64,000 nt of DNA, from positions 60,140,424 through 60,204,423 of the forward strand of contig NC_086024.1 in assembly GCF_036323735.1 (NCBI RefSeq), given 5' to 3'. Below the pieces are notes generated by a model. It worked only from the letters and a program-made list of their open reading frames with translations, was not told the DNA's origin and did no database searches. Within the stretch, counting starts at the first letter, position 1. Every line of letters begins with the position of its first letter. Position numbers and translations under genes: made by a program. Positions 21,397 through 34,414 of the stretch are shown here, piece after piece. Origin of the DNA: Rattus norvegicus (taxonomy: Eukaryota > Chordata > Mammalia > Rodentia > Muridae).

Positions 21397-22669
21397 ACCT
21401 TCTAGTCTTTTCTCTAGTTTTCTATACCATGGAACCTTGTGTATAATGAAAAACTAGAATCTTTAAACAGGAATCATGAGGTTCTATTAAGTTTCCTTTT
21501 AAAAGTTTTTCTTGAACTCTCTTTTTTGTCCACATACCCTGATTTTCTCAGTCATACTGGGTTTCTATAAAATTTTAAATGCATAGGTGACTGCTAGTCA
21601 ATCAAGTTTTTCAAAATTCTGGTGTATGTAGGCTAGATCATTGAAAGAATGTTAGAGTTTGTTAAATTAAATCTGAGAGATGAAGATAGTCAGCTGTGTG
21701 AGGGTTATCTGTGCTCTGTGTTCACTGTGTTCCTCATCTGAGCAGTAAATAGATTGCATCGCAATATACCTAGCATATCTTTTCCAGATATGTGACAATG
21801 TGTTGGTTATTAAAATACTATTAAAATCAAGGAATTATACTCAGCTTTATGGTAGAATGTATACTGATAATACATATAAATCTCTGAAGATCATTTAGTA
21901 TGCCATGGAAAGAAACATATTTGTTATATTGAAGAGATACAATATTTCTAACATATTTTATATATAAATATGTGTTCTATGTGTGCATTTACTTATAATA
22001 TTACATTCTATTTCTGTATACATATAGTTTGTTATCCATAAGTGATAATTAACTTGTATTTGTAAATAATTAAATGAAAATAATGTTTTAAATATAAACA
22101 ATTGAATAGCAATAAATCCTTCACGTTTGTACATATTGTTCATTCTACTAGCTTTGCTTGGCCTATTTTTGGATGCAGATTTAGAATCTTCAATGAATAT
22201 ATCTTCAATCATGGCATTTAGGAAGAAGGCATAGTGGATTAAATATTTATACCATATGTATCATACACAAATCATTATGCCTAAATCACCAACTTGATAA
22301 AATGGCTTATTTTCCACTCAGTTTACTCATTTATTTTACTATATCTTATAAAACATTCCTCTCACTTTTTGAATTTTTAAATGATAATCAGAACCAAATA
22401 TAAATAATTCATTGCTAGACATTGTGTGTCAGATTTTTTGACACTCCTATTTTGATACCCAAACACCTGAATCTCAATAGCTTACTATCCTTAATGGTCA
22501 AGCAGTTTATTGAACTAAACTGGAAACCTACTTACATGGGCTAATGAAGCCTTTTCTTTTCTCTGTTTGGTTCTTTGATTATTAAGCCTGACTCTGTGGT
22601 CATCATATGAATGAAGATATGAAATTCTTTTTTTTTGTTGGGTGTTTATTTATATATTGTTTGCAGCTC
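21397..22669. other. No recognisable feature
   Basis: AT-rich sequence with several ATATA-rich patches around 21950-22030 and no coding signal. Confidence 0.5.
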
Positions 22670-22765
22670 AGATTTTTTAATTGGATATTTTATTTATTTA
22701 CATTTCAAATGTTATCCCCCTTTCCTGAGTTCCCCTGCAGAAACCACCTCTCCCACCTGCAAATT
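22670..22765 (-). mobile_element. Short antisense L1 3' end
   Basis: 'ttggatattttatttattta' then 'catttcaaatgttatccccc' is the reverse of the end of a rodent L1 3' UTR. It is truncated after roughly 95 bases. Confidence 0.7.
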
Positions 22766-25284
22766 CTTTCTTAAGCCTATGCTTTTGAAGCAGTTGCTAT
22801 CCCAAAGACTAAATCAGTTATTAAGCTGAATCTCTTTGGAGAGCATGGCCAGAGGTATAGGGGGAGGAAAACAAATGTACAGTAATTGACTTCTCACATA
22901 GGCCTTGAATACCCTTATTAAGAATGAAGGTTTGTCCATGGCAGTTTTCACTGTGCCATCCCCTCAAACAATGCCATGCAAGAAATCACTGTATTCAAAT
23001 CTCCATATAGATGATTCAAATTTGCAATCTGGTTGAGAAAAACTAGCATAGCAAAGATAATGGCCGAGAACATAAGACAGGGCTATGTGATTGTTCTCTT
23101 AAATTATGCTTATATTTTAGATACTGTCAAACAGTTTAGAAAGGTTGCATTATACAAAAAAAGTGAAGTGGGGGTTGGAAGAACAAAAACATGATAATGG
23201 AGCAAATACCTTCTTTGGGGCTTATGATTTAACCCCTTATGGTTGCCTTGAAGAATATTAAAGTCGAGCACACTAGCACATTGCGGTTCAATAGGTCTTC
23301 TTATATTTTATATTTTGTATTTTCACTCAGTTTACTACATACTTTATTTTATTGTCAAGTTTTCCATTTTGTCCAGATTTCCCATAGGATAAACTTTCAT
23401 TCTCCAGCTCATTTTTATTCAATAGACTAGTCTAATAGCTTAGTAAGGAACTCTGATGCGAGCCTGCATGACAAAATCACTTTGATTTTCAGTCTTTTCT
23501 GAGTTGTCCCAAACAATAATAAAAATGCTTGCGGCTCTCTACTTCCCTCATACAACATTTTTTAACTATAAATACCTTGATATTCCAGAAAATGCACCAA
23601 AGTATGGAAATAAAATATTATATAAAAATTAAGACACAACTGTACCATGATTCTATTTTGTTATAACCTTGCACATAAAAATATATGTAGTTTCAAGGCT
23701 TTTTCCCCCTATTTTTTAAAGTTCTTCAACGATCCACTTTCAATCTATGTGATCATTAAGAAACGTCAACATTATGGTTATTTGGAGGGGCTGTGAACAT
23801 TTTTTGGTATCAAGTTACAATGAGATACTTTATTTGAGGAAGCAATATAAGTGCATGGTCCACCTACTCATGGTCTGAAGCTGGTTTCAGAAATTTGGGC
23901 CAGAAAAATTCCACAGAGGCGCTTGAGGCATGCTTCCTGGCTATGCCTTACATCACCTTTTCTGACTCTATAGCCAAGAGCTTTAAGAGTTGGATGTTGA
24001 TTGCCAATATGATACTAATAAAAAGTTAAGCCCTTAGATTTCCAAACCAGACATATTTGCAAAATGACATTGAACTTACTTCTCTTCCTGTATCAACTAT
24101 TCATCCTACACTCCTGAGGGGCAACGCATGACTTCATTCAGTATGATCTGTGCTTTGGTCTGAACAATTCAGGAATATTCATCAAGATTTGCCATTAATC
24201 AGTTAAAGATGTTCACAAACAAAGCCAATGAATAATTCATGTAAATTTGAGTATGTGTGCCTCTGATGATGAATAATCATGAACTGATCTGGAATTTGTT
24301 AATGACTTATGAATATGTATCTCTAGATGGTACTCCTGTACAATTCACAATTCCACGAGAACTGTCTTCTTTTTTTTTGCATCCTGTACTTTCACTGAAG
24401 ATGCCTTTGGGACCTTTAAGTATCTTTCCTAGAGGTTGAAATGCAGTAAAAACTGTGGAAATGATGTCATCTGCAGACCTTACTAAGCCACTAAAGATGC
24501 CTATTTATTTCCATAATCTCATTCTAATGGGTTTTTCTCAGGTAATATTGTCTTTCAGCATTTGATCTTCTTACCTATGACAGGATGATTGCTATGCAAA
24601 ACCCACTTAACTAGTCAGATGAGAGAATGAAAAAAAGAAACCAAATTGAGAACTGAATGCAGGAAATAACATTTTCCTTATGGAGCCACTAATCCTATGC
24701 CAGGTGCAGGATGGGCTGTTTCTCCATGAATGTCTCAGTGTGCCCTCTGGCCACTTGCAAATTGGAAATTCCACAGTGACTATGGGCTGAGTATTTGTCT
24801 GATCTGAGACACTTCAGCCTAGCACTGTCATCAGCTTCCCCTTCCCCTTCTCAGAATGAGGAGAATTAGCAACCAACCTTTTCTTTCTTTCTTTTTTTTT
24901 TTCTTTTTTTTGTGGAAAGCTTCATGTCTTCCAAGAGCTTGGCAATCATTTAACAACTAATCCTTCTGCAAGGGAGGTCAGACCTCTGCTGGGATTTTCA
25001 CATGAAGAATTCCACACAGATGTGAAATAATTTCTAAGAAGGTCACAGTGCAGCAAGTCTGTGGTAATAAAAATAACAAGAGGCAGACGTGGGTAAAATT
25101 AAGGAACAAGAAAACTGTATTATTTGTTGGCCACCTGGATGACATTTCTGAAGCCTTCTCACAAGAAAACAGTTACTGTTCACTGTGTGTCAGCATCAAC
25201 TCTAAACCCTTCCATCCCATCGCACATTTAGTATGTAGTATTGCCCTAAAAAAAAATTAGTGCTATCACTCCTCCAGTCATGCA
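22766..25284. other. No recognisable gene
   Basis: AT-rich DNA; polypyrimidine run at about 24883-24912. No open frame exceeds about 65 codons and no SINE was recognised. Confidence 0.5.
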
Positions 25285-25410
25285 GAAAAGGAGGCTGGGG
25301 AATAAGATAGTTAAATGAGTTCACTACTAATAGGTGACCGAGTTGGTGCCCAAATCCTTCCTGGAGACCCACACTAGATATCTGAGCCCTGGGTATCTCT
25401 GATGCTTCCT
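25285..25410 (+). mobile_element. Probable MIR (ancient mammalian SINE)
   Basis: 'ggggaataagatagttaaat', then 'ctactaataggtgaccgagt' and 'gcccaaatccttcctg' follow the MIR core order (ggtcacacagctagtaagtgg, gattcgaacc-like) with heavy divergence. The match is from memory. Confidence 0.45.
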
Positions 25411-26894
25411 TTGTTTTCTTGACTCTCATATCTGGCATTAGTGACCCCACCTGGCAAATACCTGCCTCAGGCAGTTCTGATAACTCTCCTCAAAAGACTG
25501 TGTTTTATATCCAGTCACTTGCTATTTCATTTCTGTAGGGAACTATGAAATTATATTTCTAATGATCTTAAATTTGATTACTAGATTTTTTAAGAGAGAG
25601 CTTGTCAAAATTATTTTTCAATAGCATCTAAATTAACACATATTATGTTGCTCCTCAAAGAACACCTCTGCAGGGCAACCTAACCTCTTAAGTCACTGTT
25701 TTCTGGAGATCTCGAAAGTGATCAGGTCCCTTGCAGAAGTGGTAAGCTTGTGCTACTATTCCAAGAATGGGCTCACAACCATGAAATGCAGATGGTGAGG
25801 ATTAGGGCGAGATTCACTCAGAGCAGATCACAGTTTTGTCTAGACATTTACCCACGGTAGAATGATACATTTGCAAGTACAAAATGACCTTCTCTGTGTG
25901 TTAATCCAAGTTCCCGTGAGCTAGTAAATTCCACTGATGTCACACTTTGAGTGATTAAAATCCTCAATTTATTAGGAAAATTAAGGGCTGCTCTGAAGTC
26001 AGCCTCTAGTGAAAATAAGCACTGCATTTGTAGAATTAGAGAGATCTATGCTTTATTCTGCTCACACCTGAGTACGGCTCTATGATCAAATTATGTGGAG
26101 CATTGCTTTTTAAACTGAAGACTTAAGTATGATTTGTACAATTAAAAAACAAAATCTTCAAATAGCCCTCTGTAGTCCTTGCATCAAGACCAAGATACTT
26201 TTGAATAATCAAGAACAATACATGGATATTAATAACCAATGGGAATTATGTCTGAAGTTTTTCTGAAAAGGGCTACAATTAGAAAATAATAAAATACATA
26301 CACAACAAAAAACCAAATTGAAGAGCATTTAAGGCTATAAACTGGGAAAAACAACTAAGCCTGGCAGACAATTTTGAAATTTCCAAAAATGTGTGTGGTT
26401 CCAGGAACTTTTCTCTCTCTAGGTTGATTTAAGACATTCTCAGTTTATTTACTGCTTATTTTACAAGAGCCCACAGCTGATAGGCTGAATTTTTTACAGA
26501 GTAAAAAATAATTATTGATTAGCTGCTAGCAGGATGAACCATCTCTGAGCCAAATTTGAGATTGCCATGAAGGAGGGGAATGGGGAAAACTTTTAAACAG
26601 GAAAACCACAGGAAGAGCCTCACTATCTATGGAAGCAAAAACTGTTCTATTCTTCCAAATTAAAAGATTAAGCCAATTTTACATAATCTTTGTGTATATG
26701 TGCAACAAGTTACAGAAGAAAAAAAGGACTTAATCATGTATCAAGTAGATAGTCACAATTGTACAGTTTTTGGTGAGGGGTTCACTGAGTTAGGGTTAGT
26801 GGGAACTTAATTTCCAAGGATTGCACTCAAAGACAAACAGCTTGCAGGTACTGAAGATGGATGTCTAGCATAAAAGAGAGATTCTTTATCCATA
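25411..26894. other. No recognisable feature
   Basis: Apparently single-copy AT-rich DNA; no convincing exon. Confidence 0.5.
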
Positions 26895-27303
26895 GCAATC
26901 ATGGTGGGAAGCCTGGCAGCGGGCAGGCAGATATGGTGTTGGAGACGTAGCTGAGAGTTCTTTTTTGTTGGTGGTTCTCTGTATAAACTTGACTGTCCTG
27001 GACTGAATTTTAAAGGAGACTTTAAGTTTAAAAGATTTGGGTTTTGGGGGTTGAATTTTAAAGTATTTGAATTTGAAAACAGTAAGGTACTTGTAAAATG
27101 TTTGCCCAAAGCTTTTTATTGTGATGTTGATGGTATTGTGTGATCTTTGAGACGACCAGGAAAGAAAAAGTTACTGTTATACAATGGTATGCTTGTGTGT
27201 CAAGTTGACAAGGGCACAGTTGTCCTGGCGAACTGTATATCAATTTAACATGAGCTACAGTATTCTGAAAGGAGGGAACATCAAATGAGAAAATGACTTG
27301 AAT
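26895..27303 (+). repeat. Mosaic of old LTR-like fragments
   Basis: Bases 26895-26962 ('agcctggcagcgggcaggca' and following) resemble part of the LTR family seen at 53.2-56.6 kb. Bases about 27190-27303 ('gtcaagttgacaagggcaca', 'ctgaaaggagggaacatcaa') resemble the 5' end of another rodent LTR. The pieces are short and the middle is unassigned. Confidence 0.4.
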
Positions 27304-27304
27304 G

Positions 27305-28545
27305 TTACAGCCTGCCTTTCTTGTCAAATTTCTGCATCCTTTGCCCTGGAGAGGTTTTTTCAGTTTTATGAGGTACCATTTAATAATTGTTGACTTCGGT
27401 GCCTGCACTATAGATGTTCCATTTAGGAAGTTGTCTCCTGGGTCACTGAGTTCAAGACTATTCCCGCTGTCTCTTCTATCAAATTCAGCATATCTAGTTT
27501 AATGTTGATGTTTTTAGTCCATTTTGAGGTAAGTCTTGTCCAGTGTGGTATGTATCTATTTGGATTTTTCTTCATGCAGGCATCCAGTTGAACAACACCA
27601 TTTAGTGAAGAGTCCGTCTTATTTCCAGTATGTATTTTTTTTGTTTCTTTATCAAATATCATGTGGTAAATAGAGGTATAAATTTATGTAAGGGATTTCA
27701 GTTCCATTGATCAAAGTAGTATCTGATTTTGTGCTGGTACAATGCTGTTTTTCTCACTTAACCCTGTAGCACAATTTGAGGTTAGGAATGGTATACATAT
27801 AGCAATTCTTTTATTGCTCAGAATTGAAAACCCTGAGATGTTTGTGTTTACATATGAAATGAAAATTGTCCTATATACATCTCTGAAGAAGTGTTGTAAT
27901 TTTGATGGGTATTGCATTGAGCCTGTAGATTGCTTTTGGTAGGAGAGCCATTTTTACTATGTATCCTACTGAGCAGTCAGTATGGGAAACATTGCAATCT
28001 TCGGATATCTTTCTTCTTCTATTCATTTCTTCAAACACTTGAAGTTTTTAATAATACAAGTCTTTCAATTTCTTGGTTAGACTTATCCAAATGTATTTAT
28101 ACTATTTGAGTGTGCTGTGAAAGATATTATTTCCCTGATTTCTTTCACAGTCCGTTTGTCATTACTATAGAGGAGAATTAGTAATTTTTTACTTAATCTT
28201 GTATCCAACCACTTTGCTGAAAGTGTTTACCATGTGTAGGTGTTTCTCCATGAATTTTTTAGGGTCACTTATTATATTATCATGCCATCTGCAAATAATG
28301 ATAATTCTTTCTTCCTACCAGCTTGTATCCCCTTGTGTTAAATTATTGTGCTAGCCAAGACTGGAAGAACAATAGCGAACAGATATGGAAAGTACGGGCA
28401 GCTTTGTTTTGTTTCTGTTTCTACTTTCTCTTCACTTAATTTGATGTTGGCTGTAGGCTCGCTCTAAACTGTTATTATTATATTTTCTTATGTCCCTTGT
28501 ATCTTTATATCTCCAATATTTTTATCTTAAAATGCTGCTGTTATT
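27305..28545 (-). mobile_element. Old antisense L1, segment 1 (ORF2 C-terminal half)
   Basis: In antisense this follows the ORF2 order of the young antisense copies at 36.8-37.3 kb: the start at about 27340 matches 36820, then the sequence runs upstream through the reverse transcriptase region (about 28200-28450). It is highly diverged with many stops. The element resumes at 34415 at the next point upstream in ORF2, so this is one old L1 split by later insertions. The 3' UTR is missing at the left end. Confidence 0.7.
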
Positions 28546-29809
28546 TCAAAGACCAGCTTTGACATCCAGGATAAACTGAAGGACAGCATAGAGTTTGTGA
28601 TTGATCACTCAGACAAAAGCTTGATTTTCACTGCGACCAGTGAAATACTCCCTTAGGGGCCAGTGACAAACTTTTGGTGGCCAGTGAGAAAGAAAAGGAG
28701 AGAAGAAACCACACATATACACACATACACACATACATACATATGTAGATATAGATGCATGCATACATATATACATACATGTACATTCACACATTTGGTG
28801 AATAGAGCAAGGACCCAACCTACTTTACATAAATACATATATACATATAATACATATTGGGTGGATAAAATAAAACTTCATAAGCAAGCTCTGACAATTT
28901 TATTTTGCTCCCATAGCTCCTGTATCCCAACAAAATCTATCCAGCAGTACAAAAATCACAATGTGGTAACATTCTTTTATTCTTTAAGTGAATGATTACA
29001 ATGAATATACATAGAAAAAATATGTTCCCCAATACCCTCACATGAATAAGCATTATGTAATATGGGAAAAATTCCCAAGAACCCACATACATTCATAACT
29101 AAGTAACTTGTTATCAATTAACAAAATATAAACAAACAAGGTAATTGTCTCAGCCAGTTTCTCTCACTGGTGGGTTGCAATTTATAGTTACAAAGGAAAG
29201 ATCAATTATTTTACTGTTTACCTTAAAAATTAATCTCATAAATACCTTAAAAGAATCACAAATATAAACTTTTATATAAATATCACTTATATCTACTTTA
29301 AATCCTCAGAGTGTACACTTACTCATTAACAATTTTTATGAAATCATATCAGGGAGCCATGGGGGAAAATGGATACAAGAAAATAATTAGCACCTTGATT
29401 ACCAGCCCAGCTTTAACAAGAGAGATGCATGTCAGCAAGTACAAGTAGGAATACCATTGTTCTTGTTCCCTGACCTTAGAAACATTGTTCACTCAATAAT
29501 CAAAAATGTACCTTTATGAACTCTAAATTGTTCATCAAGATTTTCTACATCAAAGCCACTAAGTAAAAATGTTTTAACCTAACTTCACGAACAATCTACT
29601 TCTTCAGATGTTTTCTGTGTGTGATGGATATTACTAAAAATCTACATCTCTATGTCCTTTCTGATTGTGGTAAATGATTCATTAATCTGCTCCACTAGCG
29701 ATGCTTGAAAAAGATTCACCACTATTACTGTGAGTGCCAATGATACTGCCCAGTGAAGGGCCCAAAGCCTCTCCAGAGTATTCATGCAAAGCATAGATTA
29801 GGAGGGACT
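28546..29809. other. Insert in the old L1, possibly LTR-retroelement-derived
   Basis: This block is not L1. It contains a CACA/TACA-rich patch (28710-28785) and short motifs such as 'gccagtgacaaacttttggt'. It lies next to a repeat shared with 43.9 kb. I cannot name a family or find a coding frame. An old LTR retroelement is a guess from context. Confidence 0.3.
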
Positions 29810-30015
29810 CTGTTGCTGTAAAATTATATTAAATTATATTATATTAAATTATATTAAAAGACTGTCTTTTTTCCCCCTCTAGATCCAGCACCACAGTGTC
29901 CCAAGATATCTGGTAGATATCTTGCCAGAAACATACATTCCAGTTCCATGGCAGCCCCATGTCTCTAGCCACCACACACTCACTTAAACTTAAATTGCTA
30001 CAATAAAGAACACAC
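29810..30015. repeat. Unidentified interspersed repeat, copy 1
   Basis: 'cagtgtcccaagatatctgg' followed by 'tagatatc', then 'ccaccacacactcacttaa' and 'aaagaacacacaa', match the repeat at 43943-44230 in the same order. The copy here is shorter in the middle. An AT-rich simple stretch of ATTATATTAA-type units precedes it at 29821-29860. It is probably an LTR; the family is unknown. Confidence 0.5.
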
Positions 30016-30019
30016 AAGG

Positions 30020-30878
30020 CAGTCCAGACACCCCTCGAATCTGAAGGGACCCAGTCAACAGCTCCCTGTACCCAAATCATGTGGGAGGGAGAGCTAAACT
30101 TTCAGAGAGGCAGACAGGCCTGGGAAGCCAGAAGAGACTACACTCTGCCCACATTTCTGACTCCAGAGGAAAATGCCTAATGCCATCTGGGACCCTGTGC
30201 ATGGGGGCCCCCGGGAAAAGATGGCTCAGGCCCTCCTGGTTGCCTCCCTCATGGAGAGCTCAAACGCAGGCCCCCAGGAGCAACTTGAGCCATGGGACTA
30301 CAGGTAAGACCAACTTTTCTGCTCCAAGTGACCTGCCTGGTGGACTCAGGACACACAGAGGCAAAATTCCTCTGGGACCGAACACTTCCAGTTTTTAGCT
30401 GGAGTCCCAACCTTACTGAACCTGGCCCACAGTTCCTTGCTCCCAAACCCCTTGGGAGAGAGAGCTCACCATCTGGACAGGTAAGCACTCCTGAGACTCA
30501 AGAGGAAAATACCTAATGCCATCTGGGACCCATGTGCACAGGGGCCAGGGAAAAGGCGGGGCAAGACCTTCTGGTTACCTCCCTCATGGAGAGTTCAAAC
30601 ATGGCCCCCAAGGAACAACTTGAGCCCCGGGACCAGAGGTAAGACCAACTTTTCTGCTCCAAGTGACCTGCCTGGTGGACTCAAGACACACACCCACAAG
30701 AATAGCTGAAGACCAGAAAACAGGACAGACTACAAACCTGAAAGCAGAACACTCTGATCCCTTAACTGGCTGAAAGAAAACAGGAAAACGGGTCTATAGC
30801 ACTCCTGACACACAGGCCTATAGGACAGTCGAGCCACTGTCAGAAATAGCAGAACAAGGTAACACCAGAGACAACCTG
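30020..30878 (+). promoter_or_regulatory. L1 5' UTR with two tandem promoter monomers
   Basis: Two related units are spaced 335 bases apart: 'ggtaagaccaacttttctgc' starts at 30303 and again at 30638, and 'cctaatgccatctgggaccc' occurs at about 30176 and 30511. Tandem monomers are typical of rodent L1 promoters. Each carries a 5' splice-site-like AGGTAAGA. The left end lacks the region equivalent to 7347-7550 of the full-length copy. Confidence 0.8.
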
Positions 30879-31954
30879 ATGGTGAGAGGCAACCGAAGGA
30901 AACCAAGCAACAGAAACCAAGAATACATGGCATTATTGGAGCCCAATTCTCCCACCAAAGCAAACATTGATTATCCAAACACACCAGAAAAGCAAGATCT
31001 TGATTTTAAATCACATTTGATCATGATGATGGAGGACTTCAAGAAAGACATAAAGAACTCCCTTAGAGAAATGCAGGTAAACGTAAAGAAACAAGTAGAA
31101 GCCTATAGAGAGGAATCACAAAAATCCCTGAAAGGATTCCAGGAAAACACAATCAAACATGTGAAGGAATTAAAAATGGAAATAGAAGCAATAAAGAAAG
31201 CACAAAAGAAGACAATCCTGGATATAGAAAACCAAAGGAAGAGACAAGAAACTATAGATACGAGCATCACCAACAGAATACAATAGATAGAAGAGAGAAT
31301 CTCAGGAGCAGAAGATTCCATAGAAATCATCGACACAACTGTCAAAGATAAAGTAAAACAGAAAAAGCTACTGGTCCAAAACACACAGGAAATCCAGGAC
31401 TCAATGAGAAGATCAAACCTAAGGATTATAGGTATAGAAGAGAGTGAAGACTCCCAGCTCAAAGGACCAGTAAATATCTTCAACAAAATCATAGAAGAAA
31501 ACTTCCCTAACATAAAGAAAGAGATGCACATAAACATACAAGAAGCCTACAGAACTCCAAATAGATTGAACCAAAAAGGAAACACCTCCCGTCACATAAT
31601 AGTCAAAACACCAAACACACAAAACAAAGAAAGAATATTAAAAGCAGTAAGGGAAAAATGTCAAATAACATATAAACGCAAACCTATCAGAAGCACACCA
31701 GACTTTTCACCAGAGACTATGAAAGCCAGAAGATCCTGGACAGATGTCATACAGACCCTAAGAGAACACAATGCCAGCCCAGGTTACTGTATCCAGCAAA
31801 ACTCTCACTTAACATAGTTGGAGAAACCAAGATATTCTATGACAAAACTAAAATTACACAATATCTTTCTACAAATCCAGCCATACAAAGGATAATCAAT
31901 GGTAAAGCCCAACATAAGGAGCCAAGCTACACCCTAGAAAAAGCAAGAAACTAA
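30879..31954 (+). pseudogene. L1 ORF1, inactivated
   Basis: It starts with an ATG and basic N-terminus equivalent to the intact ORF1 at 8067 and encodes the coiled-coil region. It hits a TAG at 31284-31286, where the intact copy has a sense codon (GAG in the matching position). Downstream ORF1 sequence is still recognisable (reopening at 31404) but has a one-base deletion near 31771. It ends at the TAA at 31952-31954. Only about 135 N-terminal residues would be made. Confidence 0.9.
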
Positions 31955-31978
31955 TCATCTTGGCAACAAAACAAACAG

Positions 31979-33789
31979 AAAAAAAGCCCACAAACAATCT
32001 CGCATCCAAATACGAATATAACGAGAAACAGTAATCACTATTCCTTAATATCTCTCAACATCAATGCACTCAAAATAAAAAGACATAGATTAACAAACTG
32101 GATACGAAATGAGGACCTTGCATTCTGCTGCCTACAGGAAACAAACACACCTCAGAGACAAAGAAAGACACTACCTCAGAGTGAAAGGCTGGAAAACAAC
32201 TTTCCAAGCAAATGGTCTGAAGAAGCAAGCTGGAGTAGCCATTCTAATATTGAATAAAATCGATTTTCAACCAAAAATCATCAAAAAAGATAAGGAAGGA
32301 CACCTCATATTCATCAAAGGAAAAATCCACCAAGATGAACTCTCAATCCTAAATCTCTATGCTCCAAATACAAGGGCTCCTACATACATAAAAGAAACCT
32401 TACTAAAGCTCAAAGCACACATTGCACATCACACAATAATAGTAGAAGATTTCAATACCCCACTCTAATCAATGGATAGATCATGGAAACAAAAATTAAA
32501 CACAGACATAGACAGACTAAGAGAAGTCATGAACCAAATGGACTTAACAGACATTTATAGAACAAACATTCTATCCTAAAACAAAAGGATATACCTTCTT
32601 CTCACAACCTCGTGGTACTTTCTCCAAAATTGACCATAAAATTGGTTATAAAAAAGGCCTCAACAGATCCAGAAAGATAGAAATAATCCCATGCACCCTA
32701 TCAGACACCCACGGGTTAAAGCTGGTCTTCAATAACAATAAGGGAAGAATACCCACACATACATGGAAGGTGAACAATGCTCTACTCAATGATAACCTGG
32801 TCAAGGAAGAAATAAAGAAAGAAATTAAAGACTTCTTAGAATTTAATGAAAATAAAGGTACAACATACCCAAACTCCTGGGACACAATGAAAGCTGTTCT
32901 AAGAGGAAAACTCATAGTTCTGAGTGCCTGCAGAAAGAAACAGAAGAGAGCATATATCCCATAGCTTGACAGCACACCTAAAAGCTCTAAAACAAAAAGA
33001 AGCAAATATACCCAGGAGGAGTAGAAGGTAGGAAATAATCAAACTAAGAGCTGAAATCAACCAAGTAGAAACAAAAAGGACCATAGAAAAAATCAGCAGA
33101 ACCAAAAGCTTGTTCTTTGAGAAAATCAACAAGATAGATAAACCCTTAGCCAGACTAACGAGAGGACACAGAGAGTGTGTCCAAATTAACAAAATCAGAA
33201 ATGAAAGGGGAGACATAACTACAGAATCAGAGGAAATTTAAAAAAATCATCAGATCCTACTACAAAAGCCTATATTCAAGAAAACTTGAAAATCTGCAGG
33301 AAATGGACAATTTCCTAGACAGATATCAGGTACCAAAGTTAAATCAGGAACAGATAAACCATTTAAACTACCCCATAACCCCTAAAAAAATAGAAGCAGT
33401 CATTAAAGGTTTCCCAACCAAAAAGAGCCCAGGTCCAGATGGGTTCAGTGCAGAATTCTATCAGACCTTCATAGAAGACCTCATACCAATACTGTCCAAA
33501 CTATTCCACAAAATTGAAACAGATGGAGCCCGACCGAATTCCTTCTATGAAGCCACAATTACTCTTATAACAAAACCACACAAAGACCCAACAAAGAAAG
33601 AGAACTTCAGACCAATTTCCCCTATGAATGTGGTACATCTACACAATGGAATATTACTCAGCTATCAAAAACAATGACTTTATGAAATTGATAGGCAAAT
33701 TGATGGAACTGAAAAATATCATCCTGAGTGAGGTAACCCAATCACAGAAAAACACATATGGTATGCACTCATTGATTAGTGGATATTAG
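31979..33789 (+). pseudogene. L1 ORF2, multiply disrupted and internally deleted
   Basis: Endonuclease sequence is recognisable but has no proper start, a TAA at about 32466 right after the catalytic DFN region (where Gly is replaced by Glu) and several frameshifts between 32560 and 33240. The frame around 33303-33625 covers the start of the reverse transcriptase. It is cut at about 33627 by a deletion of about 2.04 kb that removes the FADD active site and most of the C-terminal half. The final codons resume and end at the TAG at 33787-33789. It is non-functional. Confidence 0.9.
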
Positions 33790-34414
33790 CCCAAATGCTC
33801 GAATTACCCTAGATGCACAGAATACATGAAACTCAAGGATGGCCATAATGTGAATCCTTCACATGTGGCCCATGCATATACAGCCACCAAAATAGATAAG
33901 ACGGATGAAGCAAAGAAGTGCAGCCCAACAGGAACTGGATGTAGATCTATCCTGAGAGACACAGCCAGAATACAGCAAATACATAGGCGAATGCCATCAT
34001 TAAACCACTGAACTGAGAACGGGACCCCCGTTGAAGGAATCAGAGAAAAGACTGAAGGAGCTTGAAAGGGCTTGAGTCCCCATATGAACAACAATGCCAA
34101 CCAAACAGAGCTCCCAGTGACTAAGCCACTACCCACAGACTACACATGGACTGTCTCATCCTCCTTCTACATACATAGCAAAGGATGGCCTTGTTGGGCA
34201 CCAATGGAAGGAGAAGCTCTTGGTCCTGCCAAGGTTGGACTCCAGTGCAGAGGAATGCCATGGGGAGGGGGATGAGTTGGGGGGTTGGGGAGGGGAATAC
34301 ACTTATAGAAGTAGGGGAGGGAGATGGGATAGGGAGCTTATGTCTGTCTGGGAAACCGGGAAAGGGAATAACATTTGAAATGTAAATTTAAAAAATATCC
34401 AATAAAAAAAATAA

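Larger units (their letters stand above)
30020..34412 (+). mobile_element. L1 with 2-kb internal deletion
   Basis: This sense L1 has a 5' UTR with tandem monomers, broken ORF1 and ORF2, a 3' UTR and a short AT-rich end at about 34400-34412. At about 33627 the sequence jumps from the middle of the reverse transcriptase region (equivalent to about 10810 in the full-length copy) to the last part of ORF2 (equivalent to about 12848). Its 3' UTR differs from the youngest L1s here and resembles that at 51.3-51.7 kb, so it represents an older subfamily. It lies inside the old antisense L1. Confidence 0.88.
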
